Source: Flavobacteriales bacterium | GTDB lineage: Bacteria > Bacteroidota > Bacteroidia > Flavobacteriales > UA16 | Length of the DNA: 6,790 nucleotides | Direction of reading: 5' to 3' | Assembly (NCBI GenBank): GCA_002683735.1 | Contig: NYTZ01000148.1 | Coordinates: forward strand, 1-6,790 | In this document: positions 1-6,000 of the stretch, piece after piece | Numbering within the stretch: the first letter of the stretch is position 1 | Layout of the letters: each line of letters begins with the position of its first letter | The notes under the pieces: model-generated | The model's input: only the letters and a program-made list of their open reading frames with translations | What the model was told of the DNA's origin: nothing | The model's database searches: none | Program-made: the position numbers and the translations under genes

Positions 1-6
1 CCCAGG

Positions 7-88
7 GCCAGCATGGCCAGCGCCGTCAGAGCGGCCAGCATGGCGAGCGCTGGTGGTAGTGGAGACCGCCACGCCAGCATGGCCAGCG
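7..88 (+). repeat. Three in-frame copies of a 16-17 bp ATG-containing repeat (ASMAS)
   Basis: The motif gccagcatggccagcg occurs at 7-22, at 34-49 (one mismatch, gcgagcg) and at 73-88. All three copies are in the same frame and each encodes Ala-Ser-Met-Ala-Ser. The copies are separated by 11 and 23 bases. The first copy straddles the nominal start codon: its first two codons (gcc agc, 7-12) lie upstream of ATG 13. This makes three equivalent candidate start codons, and it suggests that translation, or at least the repeat-bearing coding sequence, extends further 5'. Confidence 0.8.
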
Positions 89-3000
89 TTGACCCAGCCC
101 AGCTTGGCAAGCGGCATCAGGCCAGGCACACGACATTCCCCGGAGCTCCGGGCTTTCGGAGCTTCGCCAGACCGAGCTCAGCCCGCGGGGCCAGAGGATC
201 CCAGTTGCCAGAGGTCCTCAATCGTTGGGGCGTCGGCGAGGGCGACGAGTGTGCCATCTCGGCGTTGATGGTTGCGGTACTGCAGACCTATGAGAACCGC
301 ACCTCCAATGACATTTGGATGTTGCTCGTTGAGCCCTTGTTGACCCTGGTCCCCTGCGAGGATGTGAAGATCCTCGTGCGTTCCCTGGATTCCCTCAACG
401 AGGGGAGGCACCAAAGCATTGGGGCCTACGACCCGACGATGCGCGATCAAGTCAAGACGGTGATCTACGTCGAACGTTTCCACCAGAAGAAGATTGAGGC
501 AGAGGCCGCACGTACGCAGCGCATCTGTCGGATCCCCTCGCCGGATGCGTCGAGGAAGAATTGGGCGCAGTACGAGCACTATCCTCATTGCGGCACCATC
601 CGATGCGTCGCCGCGGTGCCGCTGTTCGACTCTGCTGGCAACAATTTGGCGGTCGTCAAGCTCATGAATCGAAAGCATGGGTCGTCACCTGCCCCCGAGT
701 TCACAAGGGCTGACTTGACGGCCCTCTCGGCTTTCTCTGCGATCTTCGCCTGCGTCTTGCCACACCCGTTCTTGGGGTTGCCAGGCACTTGCCTGCGGCG
801 GCCGCCGCAAGCCATGATCGTGGTGTCAGACAGCTCGATTGACGCCCTGGTCACGTGGCAGTTGCCCAAGGAGGCAAAGGGCATGCCGCTCCAGGAGGTG
901 TTGTACGGGGAGATGTTGGACGAGTCGGATGGCGCTGTTGATGTTCAGGGCCAGGGCTGGATTGAGGTCCCTTGCGGGCAGCTCCAGCCCTGTGATGTGC
1001 CCGGCGAGAACTGCATCGGCTATGAGTTTTTGGTGCGCAACCTCACCGCCGATCGCTACTACGGATTCTGCGTGCGGCTCAGCAACATGTTCTCTTCGCT
1101 TGATTGGTCGTTGCCCTCAGCACCCGTAAGCACATTCCTTGCTCCTCCCCAACCACCCTTCAATGCCAAGGTGTTGCTCCACCCCCTGAGCGAGAGTGTT
1201 GTGCGGTTGGAGTGGCCTCCTTTCGAAGCATGTGACACTCAGCTTGAGACCATTGAGTACCGGGTGCTCGCGCAGCCAGTTCTCGGGACCGCATCGGGTC
1301 TTTCAGCTAAGGAGAGTGCTGAGCTTGCACAAGTTGTGGCCGCATTCGTGTCCAACGGGACTCGTGAGATGGAGTCTGCGTCCGTGATGAACTTGCAGCC
1401 TATCTTCACGTACAGCTTTGCCGTGGAGGCGCGCTATGCGCGTGTTGGCACAAGAGACTTCAGTCAAGGACTTGTTAGTAGTAGTTTCTCTTTCCCGTCA
1501 GTGGACATAACGCTCCCGGGGCCTCAGCCTTACCTGGCAGACCATATTGGCAGCATCGGTGATGTGGCTTGGCCCCAGCCACTTGCGGCACCGTGCGTAG
1601 CAATCCACTGGCCCTATCCTGCAGAGCTCACATCGCAATTGTTGGTTCAGTCTCGCCATGCTTCGAAGGTGCTTGACCCTCAAGGGCCACGTTTGAACGT
1701 GTCAGTCTGGAGTGTCCTGAAGCCTTCTGATTACGCGGAGGCCCAGCTCACGGATGGCACTACCTCCAACAATGTCCGACTACTCCAGGGAGAGGTGCTG
1801 CGAGGAAGCTATGCGGTGCAGATCCGCGTGGTGACCATGCAACATTGGGGCAGTGCTTCCCCTCCATCGGCTTGGTTCCACCCCCTGCCTCCGCCTCCAC
1901 CCGAGGCCTTGCAGGTCAGGTTCAACGCAGGTGACGAGGATGGCCTCAGAGTGGACGTGGCGTGGATGGCACGTTGGGACAACTTCCTCGGGGAGGGGGC
2001 CCCTGCAATCTTAGGCCCCGTGGGATACACCGTACAGCGCGATTTTCTCAGCGGCACTGGCCCACGCGCTACCCGCTTCCAGGCCAGGTTGCGGCCGGTG
2101 CTCTTCGAGGGCGATGTCCTGGGTACATGGTCAGAGCTGGCACACCAGCCGATCAGTGCATTCCAGGTGGGTGCTGACGATGAAGAGCTTGGAGACGCAG
2201 CCAGATATGAGTGGTCCGTGCAGGGGCAGGAATGGTTCTCACAGGCAGGCGTTGCACTTGAAGTTCAAATGCGGCACGGCAATGCGCTCAGTTGGTCAAG
2301 CTGGTCACCGGGAGCGCTTGTGACAGTCGGCCTCCAGCCACCACAACCAGCAGCAGGTGATGAGTTGCGGCTTCTGGACCCCCGTCCGGACAGCGTGACT
2401 TTGTCTTGGTTTCCATTTGTCTCGACGGAGCGAGACCTGCACGCGCTCGAGTATCGCGTGATGGTTTTGGAATTGCCGGACAAAAAGTGTGATCGCCCAG
2501 AAAGTGGTGGAAAAGTTGTGGCCTGGAAGATGGCTGACATCGTCTCGTCAGAAACTACTGACCCACGGGCACCAATGACCTATGTGGTGCAGTCGCTTGT
2601 GCCCAGCAGGCGGTATCTCTTTGCTGTTGAGTGTTGGTATGCCCGGATGCCGCCTGCAGTTGCTCTTGCGGCGTCGGCTCGGATTGAGACCCTAGAGCCT
2701 TTACCGAGCCGCGCATTGCGCCTCTCCATTCTGACGGGCAGCCTCTCTGCAGAAGTGGCTCTTGCTCCACAGGGCCAGGTGACCATAGAGACCACATCGC
2801 AGACGCAGCAGCCGCATGGATTTACTGTTCGCTTGCGTTGGCAGATCGGCATCGCGCCCGTCGCGTACCCTTTGCCTCCAATCCTCTGCTACCAGCTCTG
2901 CTGCTCAATGCTCGTTGGCAGCGACAAGATATTATTGCCGCCAGGACTGCTGGGCGCAAACGCAGTCGGTGAAGGCGTCGGCTGTTTTGCAGTGGACAGG

Positions 3001-6000
3001 GAGGGTGAGACTGCCGCCGTGGATGTCGAGCTCAGCAGGAGCGCGCTCGAAGGCTTGTTCCAAAGGGTCAAAGGCTCCATTCACTTTGCCGTTCGTGTCG
3101 GCGATCCCAACTCGGGGGAGTGGAGCGCGTGGTCGCAGGACGCGAGCAATCCGGTGGACATAGCGCTGCACCCGCCGACCCCGAGGGGTCCCGTGCTGGT
3201 GTCCGAGGAGCTCTGGGGCCCCAGGGGCGGCTCGCTGCCCCGGGGTTTGCCGCACGCGGTCCGGGAGCTCCGGGCCACCTGGCAGCCCTTCGGCCCGGCG
3301 GCCTGCACCGCGGCGAGGTGGCATCAGGTGCTGGCTGTGGAGTACACGCTTGCGGTGCTCGCCGTCGATGCGGGGTGCGCGAACGCCCTCGATCAGTACC
3401 ACCTCTACCGCGCTGGCGAGGATCAGCTTCCCAAAGCCCGGGAGGTATTCCAGGAGAGGTTCCGACAGAGCTTCGCTGAGGTCGAGGCTGGCGAGCTGCC
3501 CTCGTTGAGTCTCCCGGGCGATGCGCTCCAGCCAGGGCGGCTTCATTATATTTGCGTCAGAGGACGCTACACCTTCGGTGACGGATCGCGGGTGCCAGAG
3601 ATTCAGTCCACAGGTGAGTGTTCGTCGTCAGCATTTACGGAGGAGCTCTACCAACCTACACCCCTAAGGTGGCCCGCCCCAGCGATCTGTGCCACGGACC
3701 TTGCGGATTCCTCGGAGCGCTGCCTCGAGCTCGACTTGCCCCACGAGGTCAACTCAACGGGCACAATGGGACAGCCTCTGATCGTGGACTACCGGGTGGG
3801 TTGCGTCTACCGAGCTGCGCCATCTGTGAACCCAACAGTGGTACCCACCGGCGATTGGCTTTCGTTGCACCCAGATCTCGTAAGAAGTGTTCCTGACGGC
3901 CGTCTCCAAGTGCCGAGTACGGCTCTGGGCGCGGAAGTTTGCCAGTTCCGAGTCCGCCGGGGTACTTCTGAGTCTGAACCGTCAGCCTGGGTAGACGTTG
4001 AGGTCTGGTTGCCAGAGGTTGCGCAGTTGCGACATCTCGGTGTAGGTAGCAAGGTCGACGAGTCGCGTGGCCTTGGAGTTGCCCTAGTGCTGGGTTGTGG
4101 CGGAGCAGGACTTGCGGCACAGTTAAAGTGGCCACGGCACCCGCCGCAAGCAACAGCTGTCTCTTTGGCTCGCTACCAATTGCGCTTTCAGGGTGCGGAT
4201 GCGCCTGCGTTGCCATTGGCGGTTCAACAGTGGCATGCTCTGCCTCACACAGACTTGCCCCATGGCGATCCGGACACGGCAGTGCATGTGTTGGGTCAGG
4301 AACAGTTGAAGTATGGAGGGCGCTATTCATTCTCCTTGCGGCTCTGTGACACGCAGGGGAGATGGTCGCCGTGGTCCCCACGAACAGCTCCGCTCCGCCT
4401 GGAGCTGCCGCCCCCCGCCGCGGGCGGAGGTGTCGAGTCTGGGGATCTGCGCGTCCTTGGCTCGGCCACTCTCGCGCGCGTCACGTGGCGTCCGTTCGCA
4501 GTGCCCGCTAGGTCAGAGGCTGCCGAGGCCCCGCTGCTACTCAGCGGGGAGGATGCGAGCGCCGGTTGTGTCATCGGAGACTACGAGGTGGCCGCCCGGG
4601 AGGAGGGGGCTTCCGAGAAGGCCAGCGTGGTGGTCCACTGTCGGGGCCCACTGCTCTTTGCCGAGCTGCCCCGTCTCGACATGGACCACGGGTGGTTGGA
4701 GGCCGAGGTGCAGTTGGAGCCCCAGAAGACCTACCACCTCAGCGTGCGCGCGCGAGCGCCGTGCGGAGGATGGGGGCCCGCGCTGCTTTCGGCGCCCCTG
4801 GGTCCTCGCCTCGCACCCATCTCGACGGGCGTGGTCCGTGCAGAACTGAGCGCGCAATCATACTCGCAGCAAGAAGGCCACCTCGACATGGCTGTCTGCC
4901 TTGAGTGGCCAGTTCGGGGCTTTCTTGGTGCTGGCACCTATGAGAGGTGGGGCGAGAGTTGCAGCGAGTTTGTGCAGGTAGAGCAGCAGGCTGCCCAGCT
5001 CGCCAAATACCAGGTTCGAAGTTGTGTTGCGGCGGACAGGCAAAGCAACTGGGTTGAGTGCGTTCCCGTGGACATCGGCACCGCGTACGACCTGCATTCG
5101 CAGTTGGTGAAGGTCAGCATGCCGGTACATGCCGTTGCCCTCCCGCTGCTTTCTGGATCAGCGTACGTCTTCGCAGTCCGCTGCGCGGACGTCCATGGCC
5201 GGTGGACTGCCTGGTCAACGCCCTCAGAGGCAGTCTCAACACAGGTACCGACACTGCTGCCACCGCAGGAGGACAAGTCGGAGGCAGGCCTGCACCTCCG
5301 TCTCCAGCAGCTCACCGATCGCGCTGTGGCGCTCGAGTGGTCCCACTTCCGGGTGGATTGGGGACATGGCGCCCCATCGCAGCACCTCGACAAAGTGGTG
5401 GAGCACATTGTATACCGCTTGCGAGTGGAGAGGAGACTACCCCAGAACGAAAACGATCCGCGAGGCAATGATTCGACAGAAAGGACAACCAGTCACATGT
5501 TGTGCGAGAAGACGTGTGATCGGCGGGTGCAGGGAGTCCTCTCACACCATGTGGACGACCTCGATGAGGCATCTGAGTACGTCTTCCACCTCTCGGCGCG
5601 GTGGGCGGACATACCCCACGCGCTGGGCAAGGCGCAGTGGACGGCTGAGATCTCCTCCCGCCCCCTGGAGCCGCGACAACGCACCTTGCGCGTGCCTGCG
5701 CCCCCGAGCTTGGAGGTCATCGCCTCCGATGCCACGGGCATCATCCTGTGCGCCAGGTGGAGGGCTTGCGCCGCCCTCCGCGACGGTGCTGGCCATCCGG
5801 TCCCCGGCGCCTGGTACCAGTACAGATTGCTCAGGGGGAGAGGGCCCTTAGACCCGCACATGGACTGGCAGCCCCTGGCCAAGGTGCTCGAGGACCCTGC
5901 GAGCCTGTCGGCGGACATCGTGAGCGAACTCCCCGAGGCTCGTCTCGGGGACGTCGTGCGCCTCTCCGTCCGCGTGGGGGACGCGGACCGCTGCACCGAG

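Noticed and set aside
4..12. aggg upstream of ATG 13 as a ribosome binding site
   Set aside because: It is a chance match in GC-rich sequence. The protein architecture points to a eukaryote, and the frame itself is open through this stretch.
178..678. Antisense open frame of 166 codons over the GAF-like region
   Set aside because: The plus strand encodes a recognisable GAF pattern here; the antisense product has no motif.
2293..2307. WSSWS as a thrombospondin type 1 repeat motif
   Set aside because: TSP1 repeats have conserved cysteines right after the motif (CSxTCG type). None occur here, and the preceding strands fit FN3.
2982..2991. Pyrimidine-containing tgttttgcag resembling a splice acceptor
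   Set aside because: There is no paired donor at a sensible distance, and the frame and module B4 run through it unbroken.
4078..4113. Hydrophobic, glycine-rich segment (residues 1356-1367), possible membrane helix or Rossmann GxGxxG loop
   Set aside because: It is too short and glycine-rich for a membrane helix, is followed directly by an FN3 strand B core (W1373), and has no surrounding Rossmann fold.
5129..5851. Second plus-strand frame of 240 codons overlapping modules B7 to B8
   Set aside because: Its product is Ser/Arg/Pro/Thr-rich without domain signatures, while the main frame shows FN3 motifs throughout.
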